Shown here in pieces: positions 33,386 to 43,820 of a stretch of 64,000 nucleotides of DNA; position 1 is the stretch's first letter, and each line of letters opens with the position of its first letter. The DNA is taken from assembly GCA_037367355.1 (NCBI GenBank), contig CM074706.1, forward strand, positions 868,001 through 932,000, given 5' to 3'. Position numbers and translations under genes: made by a program. The notes beneath the pieces are model-generated. The model was not told the origin of the DNA. It made no database searches and saw nothing but the letters and a program-made list of their open reading frames with translations. The DNA comes from Neoscytalidium dimidiatum (taxonomy: Eukaryota; Ascomycota; Dothideomycetes; Botryosphaeriales; Botryosphaeriaceae).

Positions 33386-35135
33386 ATGTCGACCTTTGCA
33401 CCCCGCGCTGCGAGGCAGGCCCTCTCGCTCGGCGCCCGCAATGCCCAGCGCAACGCCCTGTTGCGCTCGTCGCTGCGCGCCTCCGCCGCCGCGGCGCCCC
33501 GCCGCAGCTATGTCTCTGAGACGAAGCCGCAGCACGCCACCGTCAACGTCGATGCTGCCATCAAGGCCGAGCAGAAGAACTTCGTGCGCGAGAGCGGCCT
33601 CCAGCCGAAGGATGCCACCATGCCGACGACGGGCTTGAGCGCCGAGGCCATGATGAGCCCGCAAGCCGGCATCCTCAAGCAGGCCACCGTCATGGATGCC
33701 GGCACTCGCCCCATCTATCTCGACATGCAGGCAACCACCCCGATGGATCCTCGCGTCCTCGATGCCATGCTGCCCTTCTACACCGGCCTCTATGGCAATC
33801 CTCACTCGCGGACACATGCCTACGGATGGGAGACGGAGAAGGCGGTTGAGCAGGCGCGAGCCCATGTGGCCAACCTCATCGGTGCCGATCCCAAGGAGAT
33901 CATCTTCACCAGCGGCGCCACCGAAAGCAACAACATGAGCATCAAGGGTGTCGCCCGTTTCTTTAAGAAGTCGGGAAAGAAGAAGCACATCATTACCTGC
34001 CAGACCGAACACAAGTGCGTGCTCGACAGCTGTCGCCACTTGCAGGAGGAGGGCTTTGACGTCACCTATCTGCCCGTTCAGCCCAATGGTTTGATCGACA
34101 TGGAGCAGCTGGAGAAGGCCATCAGGCCCGACACCATGCTGGTCAGCGTCATGACCGTGAACAACGAGATTGGCGTTGTCCAGCCCATTGAAGAAATCGG
34201 AAAGCTTTGCCGCTCGAAGAAGATTTTCTTCCACACTGACGCCGCCCAGGCCGTGGGCAAGATTCCCCTTGACGTCAACAAGGCAAACATTGACCTCATG
34301 TCCATCTCGGGCCATAAGATTTACGGTCCTAAGGGTATCGGTGCCTGCTATGTCCGGAGACGGCCAAGGGTCAGACTCGACCCGATCATTAGCGGTGGCG
34401 GCCAGGAGCGCGGTTTGAGGAGCGGTACTCTTGCTCCTCCTCTTGCCATTGGACTTGGTGAGGCCGCGCGTCTCTGCAAGGAAGAGATGGAGGTAAGCAC
34501 CCATTCTCCTTTCAATTCCCTTTTCCTCACGTGATTATTTGCTTTTATACATGCATGGCTTTCTGAAGCTTTTCGGGGGTGTCTACGGTGCTTGCACCGT
34601 ACCTCGAGTGCTGTGTTGATATACAGCAGGGGTTATGATTATTTGGGAAAACATAATTTCAGTTTTCAACCTCGCAACTTAGTTCAGGTCATCGGCTGAC
34701 TTTTCTCAACAGTATGACAGCAAGCGCATTACTGCGCTCTCTGAGAAGCTAAAGAACGGTCTCCTGGGATTGGAGCACACCACGTTGAATGGTGACCCTA
34801 CGCGTCATTATCCTGGCTGTGTCAACATTTCCTTTGCGTACGTTGAGGGCGAATCCCTCCTGATGGCGCTCAAGGATATCGCCCTTTCTTCTGGTAGTGC
34901 CTGTACCTCCGCATCCCTCGAGCCCAGTTACGTTCTTAGGGCCCTTGGCAGCAGTGACGAGAGCGCCCACAGCAGCATTCGTTTTGGCATCGGCCGTTTC
35001 ACGACTGAGAGTGAGATTGACTATGTCCTTCAAGCGGTCAGGGACCGCGTTAGCTTCCTCAGAGAGCTCAGTCCTCTCTGGGAGCTTGTCCAGGAGGGCA
35101 TTGATCTTAACACAATCGAGTGGAGCCAGCACTAA
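33386..35135 (+). CDS. NFS1: Mitochondrial cysteine desulfurase Nfs1
   Basis: Two exons, 33386-34492 and 34713-35135, with a 220-bp intron, giving 509 residues. The N-terminus is an Arg/Ala/Ser-rich mitochondrial presequence ([20 protein letters not shown]). The class V aminotransferase core follows: [60 protein letters not shown] and [16 protein letters not shown]. The PLP lysine is in [20 protein letters not shown]. The catalytic Cys loop is [20 protein letters not shown], and the protein ends NTIEWSQH. It takes sulfur from cysteine as a persulfide for Fe-S cluster assembly on Isu1 with Isd11 and frataxin, and for tRNA thiolation. Architecture and length are standard. Confidence 0.97.
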
Positions 35136-35499
35136 CTTATGTTATAAGCGACTGAAGTATAATGCAGTGATTCTGAATGCGGCGTTTTGGATGGACATAT
35201 GGGCGGTTGGACTGTCATTAACGGGCGGGCAGTGTTGTATTATATATAGGTAGCCTGGACAGGGAGCACTTGATATCCTAAGGAATACACTGGATTTTCC
35301 TGCGTACGAAGATGAAACTTCCATGCGTACAAATGTGCTGTGCAATGATAGCAACCGAGATAGTGACGACATTGACGATATCTGGAGTGGAGTTGATGCC
35401 ATGGGTCATATGTAGTGCTTGGCGGCGCACCGGCGTGGGGTTTCATGCGGGCGGCATCCATGCGCCTGACGTTGAATCTTAGCACCATCACCAACCAAC
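35136..35499. other. Spacer between NFS1 and VPS23
   Basis: About 360 bases between tandem genes, covering the NFS1 3' UTR and the VPS23 promoter. No gene seen. Confidence 0.6.
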
Positions 35500-37576
35500 A
35501 TGCCGCCGGTCAACGACCGCGTCTTGAACTGGCTGTACAGCGTTCTAACAAATGTATCGCGCTCCCTCATCCTGGTCTGCAGCTTCGTACTAACTCAGCG
35601 CGTGCCCACAGGAATACACCGATGTAAACCGCACCTACAACGACGCTGCCGAAGCTCTCGGCCAGTACCCGTCGCTATCACCTCGGACAGAAGTCTACAG
35701 TACGCGTCGTCCTACTCCCGTACATACCTTTCACTCGCGATTCAAAGCCCTCAAGCATCGTCCTCCCACCATATTCCATAGTCTATCGCTGACCGCTGCG
35801 CGTTGTGTTCATGCAGCCTATGAAAACGGTGTCCCCGCCCTGCTACTCCTCCTCAGTGGCACCGTTCCCGTACAATTTCGTGGCTCTTTATACAGATTTC
35901 CGATAGCGCTATGGGTGCCGCACGAATATCCTCGCGAACCTCCTATCGTCTATGTGACGCCGACACAGGACATGCTGGTGAGACCAGGCCAGCACGTCAG
36001 TGGTGACGGGAGGGTATATCATCCATACCTAAGCGGGTGGGCGAATTACTGGGATGTGAGTACTGTGAAACAAAGTCATCAGATCGGTTGATGAGGCTTG
36101 TGGGATGTTCAAAGGGCTAAGAGTCCTACGAAGCTTGGAATAGTTCCGTGCCGCGGTTTCGAGAGCTTGGCATCAGGGCCCTGTTGGAGCGTACGCTGAC
36201 ATTGGGCGCAGAAATCCTCTATATTAGATTTTCTCACCGTTCTAAGGGGTGTCTTCGCGAAAGAACCGCCTGTCGTCGCGAGACAAGAACGTTTCAGCTC
36301 TCCCAAGCCGACAGCAAGTCCTGCCCCACCGCCTGTTCCTCCACCACCAGAGGAGTGGAGGAAACAGGTGCAGCCGCAGCAGACAGCTTCTCCAGCACCT
36401 ACTACAGCCCAAGCACCTCCCCCTCCTCCGAAACCACCAAAGGATGCAGGTACTGTAAACGGTAGCCCGCATCCGAATGGATACGGGCAACAGCAGCAGC
36501 ACACTGGGCCTCCTCTTCCACCTCTACCTCCTGGAGCAGGCCATGCGGGCGGGCAGCATGAGCATGGCAGGCATCCGCCGCAACGGCAGGCCAGCTTGAC
36601 TGATCGGCCGCTGCCTCCAATGCCTCATGATGCGGGTGCTCAACCACCCCGTCCTTTCCAGGCTCAGCAATTCGAGCGCAGCAGCCCCGTCAGTCCCATA
36701 ACGCCGGGTGGACAGCCTGGTGCGCCGCCATCTAGATACTCGCAACCTCCGCCTCTCCCTCAGCAAGTAAACAACTACCAACCACCTCCCGGACAACCGA
36801 ACTACGCCAACCCTCCACCAAACCAATATCCGCCTTCGACCTACCCACCACCAGGTCCCCCTCACCAACAACAACAACCGCAATATATGCCCACTCCGCC
36901 AACCGCTCCACAGTACGCGCACCCACCGCCACCTACGCAACCACCCGCGCCCAAGCCCCCAGTCCCCGACCTCCTCACATCCGAACTCGACGTCCAACTG
37001 CCCTCCCAAACCGCCGACATCCCGCTCCCCGTGCCGCCCGTGCCGCCCAACCCGCAAAAGGACGCACTCCTCTCCGCGCTTTCAACCTCCCTCGTCGCCC
37101 TCACCAAGCAAACCGTGCAATCCAACACGACGGCGCTCCCGGCCCTACGCGCGCAGACGACGGCGCTGCGCCTCGCGCACGCGCGCCTGCAGGCCGAGCT
37201 CGACCAGCTGCAGCAGCTCGACGCCGCGCTCGCCAGCAACGAGCGCGTCCTCGGCGAGGCCATGCGCGAGGCCGACCGCGTCATGGACGACGCCCGCACC
37301 CGCACCGTCCCGGACGTCGACGACACCCTCGTCGCCCCCACCGTCGTCGGCGGCCAGCTGTGGGGCCTCGTCGCCGAGGAGCGCGGCCTCGAGGAGGCCA
37401 TCTTCCTGCTCGGCAGGGGCCTGGATCGCGGCAGGGTCGGGACCGAGGTGTTCGTCAAGCAGACGCGGGGGTTGGCGCGCGAGCAGTTTTTGAAGAAGGC
37501 GCTGATTAAGAAGGTAGCGAAGGGGATGGGCCTGGATGACGTGGGCGTGGATGGGTATCGGTTGAGGGGGTATTAG
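35500..37576 (+). CDS. VPS23: ESCRT-I subunit Vps23 (TSG101 homologue)
   Basis: Four exons: 35500-35553, 35612-35699, 35817-36055 and 36212-37576, giving 581 residues. Residues 1-150 are a UEV domain (DRVLNWLYSVLTNEYTDVNR, GTVPVQFRGSLYRFPIALWV, YPREPPIVYVTPT, then YHPYLSGWANYWDKSSILDF). It lacks the active Cys, as the family does. A long Pro/Gln-rich linker (about 150-380) has many PPPP and PLPP motifs. A coiled coil follows (TTALRLAHARLQAELDQLQQ). The C-terminal steadiness box includes RGLEEAIFLLGRGLDRGRVG and VFVKQTRGLAREQFLKKALI. Vps23 binds ubiquitinated cargo on endosomes and starts sorting into multivesicular bodies. The linker is longer than in yeast but usual for moulds. Confidence 0.95.
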
Positions 37577-38158
37577 AGAGGGAGGTTTGTGGGTGTTCGT
37601 TCGCATTTTATTTATTTTCAAGTACGCCTTGAACGGTATGGGTTGCGCCGTGTTGACTGGCGGCGCGCCTCTTCTTTTCTTCCTGCACGGCAGGGGAAAA
37701 TATCTCGCCGATGGGTAATGGATGGCTGAGCATGTATGTACACGACCGTCTGAGTCCGGTACGGACGAGCACCAATGTAAGACTCGAGGGGGAAAAAAAA
37801 AAAGCTCTCGTTTCAATTCGTGTCCATAATGCCTGCCGCATTCCTCGGGAGAGGTGGAAAAGAGGAGCTACTATGTGAAGAAATCAGAAGAGAAACTACA
37901 GGTATCATGACCTCCGCAAACCCCTTCTCCGGATCTATCATCCCAACCAGAGGGCTTTTCCCATACCTACCCACCCAAGAACAAAAAGAAAAGGGGGGCA
38001 GATGAATTTCCTCATGCCAGGGGGAAGAAAAAAAAAACTGAAAGAACGCCGGAGCTCCCATGCATCGCAATCAACGTACATACGTCATTTCACCTTCGTC
38101 ATCCGCCGTATAGCCACCCTTCATTCCGTAGCTCAGACCTCGCACCCACCCATCCTTC
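37577..38158. other. Convergent spacer between VPS23 and gamma-tubulin
   Basis: About 580 bases of 3' flanks, with A tracts at about 37792-37803 and 38028-38036. No gene. Confidence 0.6.
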
Positions 38159-39826
38159 TTACGCGCCCACAGCACCCTCACCGGCCTCCCTCGTCTCCTT
38201 GCTCAGATAATCCGCCTGCTCCGCATCCTCGTACTCGGCGATCAAGTCCTGGACCACCGCCTTCGCCTCGTCGAACTCGTTGAGCCCGTCCGCAAACGGA
38301 GCCTCGCGCTTGTACTGCTCGAGGAAGGCGTTCCTCTTCCTCAGCCGATCGTACTGGAAGAGGATGCGCTTGAACAGCGTGGCGACGCCGGTGTGGTTGG
38401 CGAGCATGAGGCCGGAGACGCGGTGGCTGGACTGGACGTAGGGGGACTTGCGGGTCAGGGCGACCTGGATGGAGGCCGGCCCCCAGGGGATGAAGGTGGC
38501 GAGGCGGCGCTCGCGGATGCGCAGGAGCGACTTGTGGACGTCGGTGGGGTCGGCCTCGCCCTGGATGATGTTGAGGATCGAGATGTAGCAGGACGTCTTG
38601 GACGGGTTGGTCGAGACCATGCGGTTCTTGGGTTGGAGCAGGCGTCGCATGACTTCGAGGACGGTCGTCTTGCGGACGGTCTTGGCGGATTCGACTTGGT
38701 CGCCGGTGAAGGGCGTGTAGGAGGTCATGAGGAAGTGGCAGCGCGGCGTGGGGATGAGCGAGGCGACGATGCCGACGAGGTCGTTGTGCATGTAGCCTGG
38801 ATAGCGGAGCGTGGTGGTGCTGGCGGACATGACGGTCGAGACGAGCTGGTTGGTTTGCTGGAAGGAGGGCTCCTGGACGTGGAGCGTATTGGCAGCGATG
38901 CGGGAGAGAGCGCCGTTGTCAAGGACCACGACTGAGTCGGCGTTCTGGGTCAGGCGGCGCATGGAGAGCAAGCTGTTGTACGGTTGCACAACGACGTCGC
39001 CGGCGTTCTGGGTGTCCGGGAAGACGGAGTAGGTCTGGATCAGCTTCTTAGGGAAACGGTCGTTCAGGCGCTCGAGCAAGAAAGACCCAAGACCTGAACC
39101 GGTACCACCAGCGATTGAGTGTAGCAGCATGAAGCCCTCGAGCGAGTCACTGCCGTCGGCTTCGCGGTCGATCATGTCCATGACTTCTTCGTGCACCGAC
39201 TCACCCATGGCGTAGCCTGCTGCCCAGTTGTTTCCGGCACCGGTGCCATCCTTGTGTACGTAGAAGTTCTCGGGGTTGTAGATGTTCTTGTATGGTCCGC
39301 TAAGGATGCTGTTGATTACCTATGTGTTGGGCTTGTAAGCTGCTGTTCGTCCAGAATGTGCTCTTTCGGTCTACGTACACGAGGTTCAAGGTCGAGGAGA
39401 ATGGCACGGGGAATGTAGCGTGTATCGTCAGACTGAAAGGCCTGTTAGCATCTCAATTTTGTCCTCAGTGAAGAAGCCTCGGGAGGGAAGCATGCCTGGT
39501 AGAAGAAGACGTCCTTCCTGTCGCCGCCTTCTGTCGCAAAGTCCTCGAGATTGCCATCTTGGTTGATGCCGTGCTCCTGGCACAACTGCTGCCAGAACTG
39601 GCTGCCGACTATTCATACGTGAGTTCCAAGCATGTGCAATTGTGCGATTGTTTACTATGGTCGCAGAGTTGGGGTAGCGCGACGGGAAGCTGCGGGGAGG
39701 AGGGCGGAGGGAGAAACGCACCGCTGTTGCCGCACTGGCCGGCCTGGATGGTTATGATCTCTCTGGAATGGTATCAGCGCGTGTTCGTCGGGTAGGCGGG
39801 GCAGTGCTGGCGGCTTACCTAGGCAT
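38159..39826 (-). CDS. Gamma-tubulin
   Basis: Five exons on the minus strand: 39826-39819, 39762-39722, 39608-39496, 39432-39379 and 39319-38159, giving 458 residues. It starts [20 protein letters not shown] and continues [35 protein letters not shown] and [20 protein letters not shown]. The tubulin GTP-binding signature is [20 protein letters not shown]. It ends with the gamma-type [11 protein letters not shown] tail. It nucleates microtubules at spindle pole bodies within the gamma-tubulin complex. The first exon codes only 8 bases. Intron 3 (39495-39433) starts with GC rather than GT (CAG|GCATGC) but has a perfect TGCTAAC branch and TTTCAG acceptor, so it is a GC-AG intron. Asn-Ser-Val replaces the more usual Asn-Gln-Ile in the N-terminal motif. 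Confidence 0.97.
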
Positions 39827-40624
39827 TGCGTTGTGTGGAGAGGTTGTTTGAGGACGGACGTCGCGAGAGACGCGTTGGCGCCGCAAAGTCGCGTGTTGCT
39901 GCCGCCCAAGCTCCACCATCCAACATCCCCGCCCCACGTCACACCCGCCCTGTCACGCTTCCACCCTCCCTGGTGCCGCCCTGATCATCACTTACTTCCT
40001 GCGTCGTGGCCAACTCATCAGCAGCCACCTAACTGCTCCTTGAGTATGGCGCGCCGACCTGGACAGGGCTATCAGTGGCATGTCCCGGCTCCCCTGCCAT
40101 CCTACCCCAGGCTTCTGCCTGCTTGTGGAGCATCAGGATTCAGGCACCCTCGCTAACCTCGCAGTCTGCATATCGAGATCGTAGTCGGCTGTTAGTCTGC
40201 ACTTGGTTCATTTCCTGTTTGGAAGTTTCTGGAGGACGAGTGATCGGCTGGACGCAGCACATGCACAGAAACCAAAGAATTCGACCTCAAAGTCTGGAGG
40301 ATGATTACAGTCTGCAGTCCTCAAAGCCGGCCTTGCAAATATCCTCCAGATCAATCTCGTATCGTGTTTAATGGCTGATACTAATGTAGCAAAGCTCTCC
40401 TCATGGGCCTAAGAATAGCCTGTGGCGTTTTCAAGCTTGCCGCTTTCGATCCCGGTTTGCCTGCGCGAAGGAGTCACGATAGCTTGGCAGGAGCGCAACC
40501 CGCTCTGTTTTCGCTTCCATCAGCATTTATATAATTTAACGATGCGCTGCCTGAACATCGGGAAGCTATCCACTTTGATCGTGCCTGATCCCACTCTCGT
40601 TCTTCCTCGCTCGTTTTCAACGCC
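39827..40624. other. Divergent promoter region upstream of gamma-tubulin and the polytopic membrane protein
   Basis: About 800 bases, no gene. It contains a TATA-like element near the downstream gene. Confidence 0.55.
40527..40534 (+). promoter_or_regulatory. Possible TATA box of the polytopic membrane protein gene
   Basis: TTATATAA, about 91 bases before the ATG at 40625. Spacing is plausible for a fungal promoter, but the site is only a sequence match. Confidence 0.35.
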
Positions 40625-42073
40625 ATGAAGTGGATAGGCGAAGCCGCGGGGCAGTACTGGAATAACCTGCCTCACAACGCGTGCGCCAGCTCCGTCCAAG
40701 TGAGAACATCCGAAGATGTCCTAGGACCACTCGCCACTCTCTACTTCACAGGAGTTTTAGCATACATCCATCTACTCTGGATTCGTGGAGAATCGATCTT
40801 GGACTGGAGACCCTTCTTCTTTCCCTTCTCCCCTCTTACCATCGTCTTTCAACATGCCCTGGCTCTCATTACCATCTCCCTTCGCTTCATCATCTCCAAG
40901 ATAAGGCAGGAGGAAGAACCCTTCCAAGCCAGCATACCACTGCGCTTCCTCTTCGGTCACGTCTCACCTGCCACAGAAGCCGCTACAGAGACCACGCACC
41001 CACCTTCAGAGAAAGGGGGGATTTCCCAAGCAGAGCCGCTGCAGGTTAAGGACAATGAGTTCTCCACCATCCTAGGTCCTGCGAAGACACTGGGACTCAT
41101 CCTCCAATTCGCTGGTCTCATTTTCTACCTCGTATACTGCGTCATCAGCATCAAGTTCTTCTTCCGCCGCTACACCCATGCCTCCAACTCTCTCATCAAC
41201 GCCGACTACACCATCCTCCAACTCTCCCTCGCCGGCATCCTTCTCGTCCTCCTCAACCTTCCCCACACTTCTTTGACACCCCTCTCTCTTTTCACCTCCC
41301 CTGTCCCCGTCCCCTCTGCCGCCTATCGCCGCGCCAACCATCGCTTTCACGAAGCAACAATCTTCTTCCGGGACAGCTCCTCTCCCACCTTGTATTCCCC
41401 ACGCTACTCCCCCGCCCTCTTCTCCTACCTCCAACAGTTCCGCCAACTCTTCTTTCTCGAAGCCATCTCCATCCTACTCATTGCAACGAACTTCGGCACA
41501 GCCCCGCCCATCCCGCTCGCCGCCATCATCGCCAACTACGACTCCTTCGGCATAATACCGCTCCCACAGCTGCGAGCCGACTACTACTGGCGCGTCATAG
41601 GCGGACAAGTCGTCTTCGCGCTGTTCATGCTGCACGCCCTGCACGGCAGCGTGAAGAGGCGGAAGTTCTGGGAGAAGGACGTCATGGCGGCGCAGCAGGC
41701 GTTGGTGGACGAGCACCCGGCCTCCACTTCAAGGGCTTCCGATCACGAGAGCGAGCAGAGCGACACTCAGCTGCCCACGTCGGCGCCAGCTTCCTCAACG
41801 GGTGAGGAACAGCGGACTTTGTGGAGCAGGGCGCGCGACGCGGTCGCGGCGTTCTGGCATGATCCTCTGGCTTTCACGCCTAGCGTCGGGACGATGCTTC
41901 CGTACGTAATCGCTGGTTCCTGCATGTTTAATCTCTGGGACAGGCTGTGGCCGGAGGTGGCGGACTGGGAGAAGTGGCCGGCGGATATTCCGTGTCCGAA
42001 TCAGTGGTGGGATCCTGCTGTTGGGGAGTGGGAGCGTGTATGGAAGTGGTGGAGTCCTGGGGCGGGCCATTAA
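40625..42073 (+). CDS. Polytopic membrane protein of unknown function
   Basis: A single exon of 482 residues. I do not recognise a family. Hydrophobic helices appear near LGPLATLYFTGVLAYIHLLW, TIVFQHALALITISLRFIIS, TLGLILQFAGLIFYLVYCVI, ILQLSLAGILLVLLNL, LFFLEAISILLIATNF and VIGGQVVFALFMLHALHG, so about six or seven segments. A polar Ser/Glu-rich loop (HESEQSDTQLPTSAPASSTG) precedes a Trp-rich C-terminus (WDRLWPEVADWEKWPADIPC, then EWERVWKWW). The N-terminus (MKWIGEAAGQYWNNLPHNAC) has no clear cleavable signal. It may be a lineage-specific transporter or scaffold; no function is assigned. Confidence 0.85.
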   Translation: MKWIGEAAGQYWNNLPHNACASSVQVRTSEDVLGPLATLYFTGVLAYIHLLWIRGESILDWRPFFFPFSPLTIVFQHALALITISLRFIISKIRQEEEPFQASIPLRFLFGHVSPATEAATETTHPPSEKGGISQAEPLQVKDNEFSTILGPAKTLGLILQFAGLIFYLVYCVISIKFFFRRYTHASNSLINADYTILQLSLAGILLVLLNLPHTSLTPLSLFTSPVPVPSAAYRRANHRFHEATIFFRDSSSPTLYSPRYSPALFSYLQQFRQLFFLEAISILLIATNFGTAPPIPLAAIIANYDSFGIIPLPQLRADYYWRVIGGQVVFALFMLHALHGSVKRRKFWEKDVMAAQQALVDEHPASTSRASDHESEQSDTQLPTSAPASSTGEEQRTLWSRARDAVAAFWHDPLAFTPSVGTMLPYVIAGSCMFNLWDRLWPEVADWEKWPADIPCPNQWWDPAVGEWERVWKWWSPGAGH

Positions 42074-43820
42074 GGGTGATCGGGTAGTTGAGGCGGCAAT
42101 GGGAGGTAGTGTGCAAGATAAGGTGAGTATTTGGAGTCGGACGGTGGCGAGGGAGCTGTGAGCGGAGGATTGAATTTATCGATTAGAGCATCCCGTCAAG
42201 ATTCAATTCAAATACACTTCTGAGGAGATCTCCTCTGTAATCATCTACTCTACTTTCACGTAGGTCTCGGCATGCTCTCGAGCTAGTTGCCGATCAAATC
42301 ATGGCCATTTGGCTCGCACTCTTTCCGTTTGCACACTTCAGAGCTCCTTATCCAGTATTCTAAGTGAATGCACTATTTTCTTCCTATAAACCTTATCCAT
42401 AAGTTTTTGTAATGTGCGCGCTTACATCCGCAGATAATATTGCTGCAGCTCATCACTCAAAGCCAGTCGTGCTGCGAAAGCATGTGACATAAGCAATTCC
42501 AAGGCCTTCAGGGAACAAAAACGGAGTACGAAGTGGAATCTGCCGGCTATCTTATCGAACGACTCACTTAGCTTTCATCGACTCTCTTATTTAGCTGAAG
42601 TATGCCGCTGGAGAAGTTAGAAGATCTTAGCGCCGGCCAAATTCTAAATAATGAACCTGCCCCAAAGAAAGTGCACTGCTTGTAGTCCATGAGGCCTCAC
42701 ATGGTATACCTGATTACAACATGGGTCTCGCACGTGGAACCAAACAGACACGTTCTCCAGTAATGGAAGATGGGGGCTTCCCCAGAACCAGCCTCCGAGA
42801 TCTCCTCAAATTCTATACTAAGACAGAGTTGTTCTGAGAGTTTGCATAACCCACTTTTGGTGGTTTCCCAGTTCATTGATCCAACTCTTCCATGTTGGTC
42901 GTCACTGTGTGCAGGCTTTAGAACATCTTCCGCTCTGAGGCATCATATATTGAAACCTGAAGGTCGGTATCTTTCTATTCGAAAATTTACTAATTGATCA
43001 GAGACCCGCCGAATTTACATATGATGCTCATCGGCGGTTTTTCTCATGAGGAAATACACTAAGCAATCCTATTGAGAGCAGAGTTGTGAACTTAGCATTG
43101 AGAACCGCATGGGAGCCCGTATTGTGAAAGGTGGCATTTGAGCCAGCCACTATAAGGCCAGGAAGATGCATACTGCCAACAGCCACCATTACCGCTGGAC
43201 AGTCGAAGCAGTCTTCCAGATGAAGTGTCAGACAAAGTCAACAGGTTCTACGCGTGGACGCACACTTTGATTCTGAGGACGCATAACTGCTTGCTTGTCA
43301 CTGTCATAATAAATTATCAATGTTTACCAAAAAGCTCTGGAAAGATTCCAACCTTCCCAGGCTCTCAAACGTGAGATCCACAACAACCAGCGTTCTGGAC
43401 CCAACAACGTCCATCATAACCACCCTTTACCTTTCTAAAAAGACACGACTGAGCAATTGCATTGCGCTCCGGACCAACACTGGCAAAATCTTCTTTTGCT
43501 GGCACTGTCGTCACTTCTAAATTTTGATTTTTCTGCACCATCGCCCGTTGAATGCCATCCTGCGCCCATGAAATATAATACCAGTCATGATCGCTGGAAA
43601 ATTATGCGGAGTTTCACCAGAGGTGTGCCTATAATGGCATTTACCTATTCAAATGAAACTATTGGTATATGACAAATAAAAGTAGTCAGCCATTGTCCAG
43701 ACTCTTGTTATAACGGTCTTTAGTGGTCCACCGTGTAACCCCAAACCCTGGCCCAGATCAGTGATTCCAACTTTGAGTGCGGATTTTCTCATTCAATCCA
43801 TTAATTCAAGTAATGATTTC
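42074..43820. other. Convergent intergenic region, no gene seen
   Basis: About 1.7 kb of AT-richer DNA between the membrane protein gene and the intact HET gene. Open frames stay under about 75 codons and show no protein-like sequence. Confidence 0.6.

Noticed and set aside
33332..34504. 390-codon minus-strand frame
   Set aside because: Antisense shadow of NFS1 with His/Gly/Leu-rich composition.
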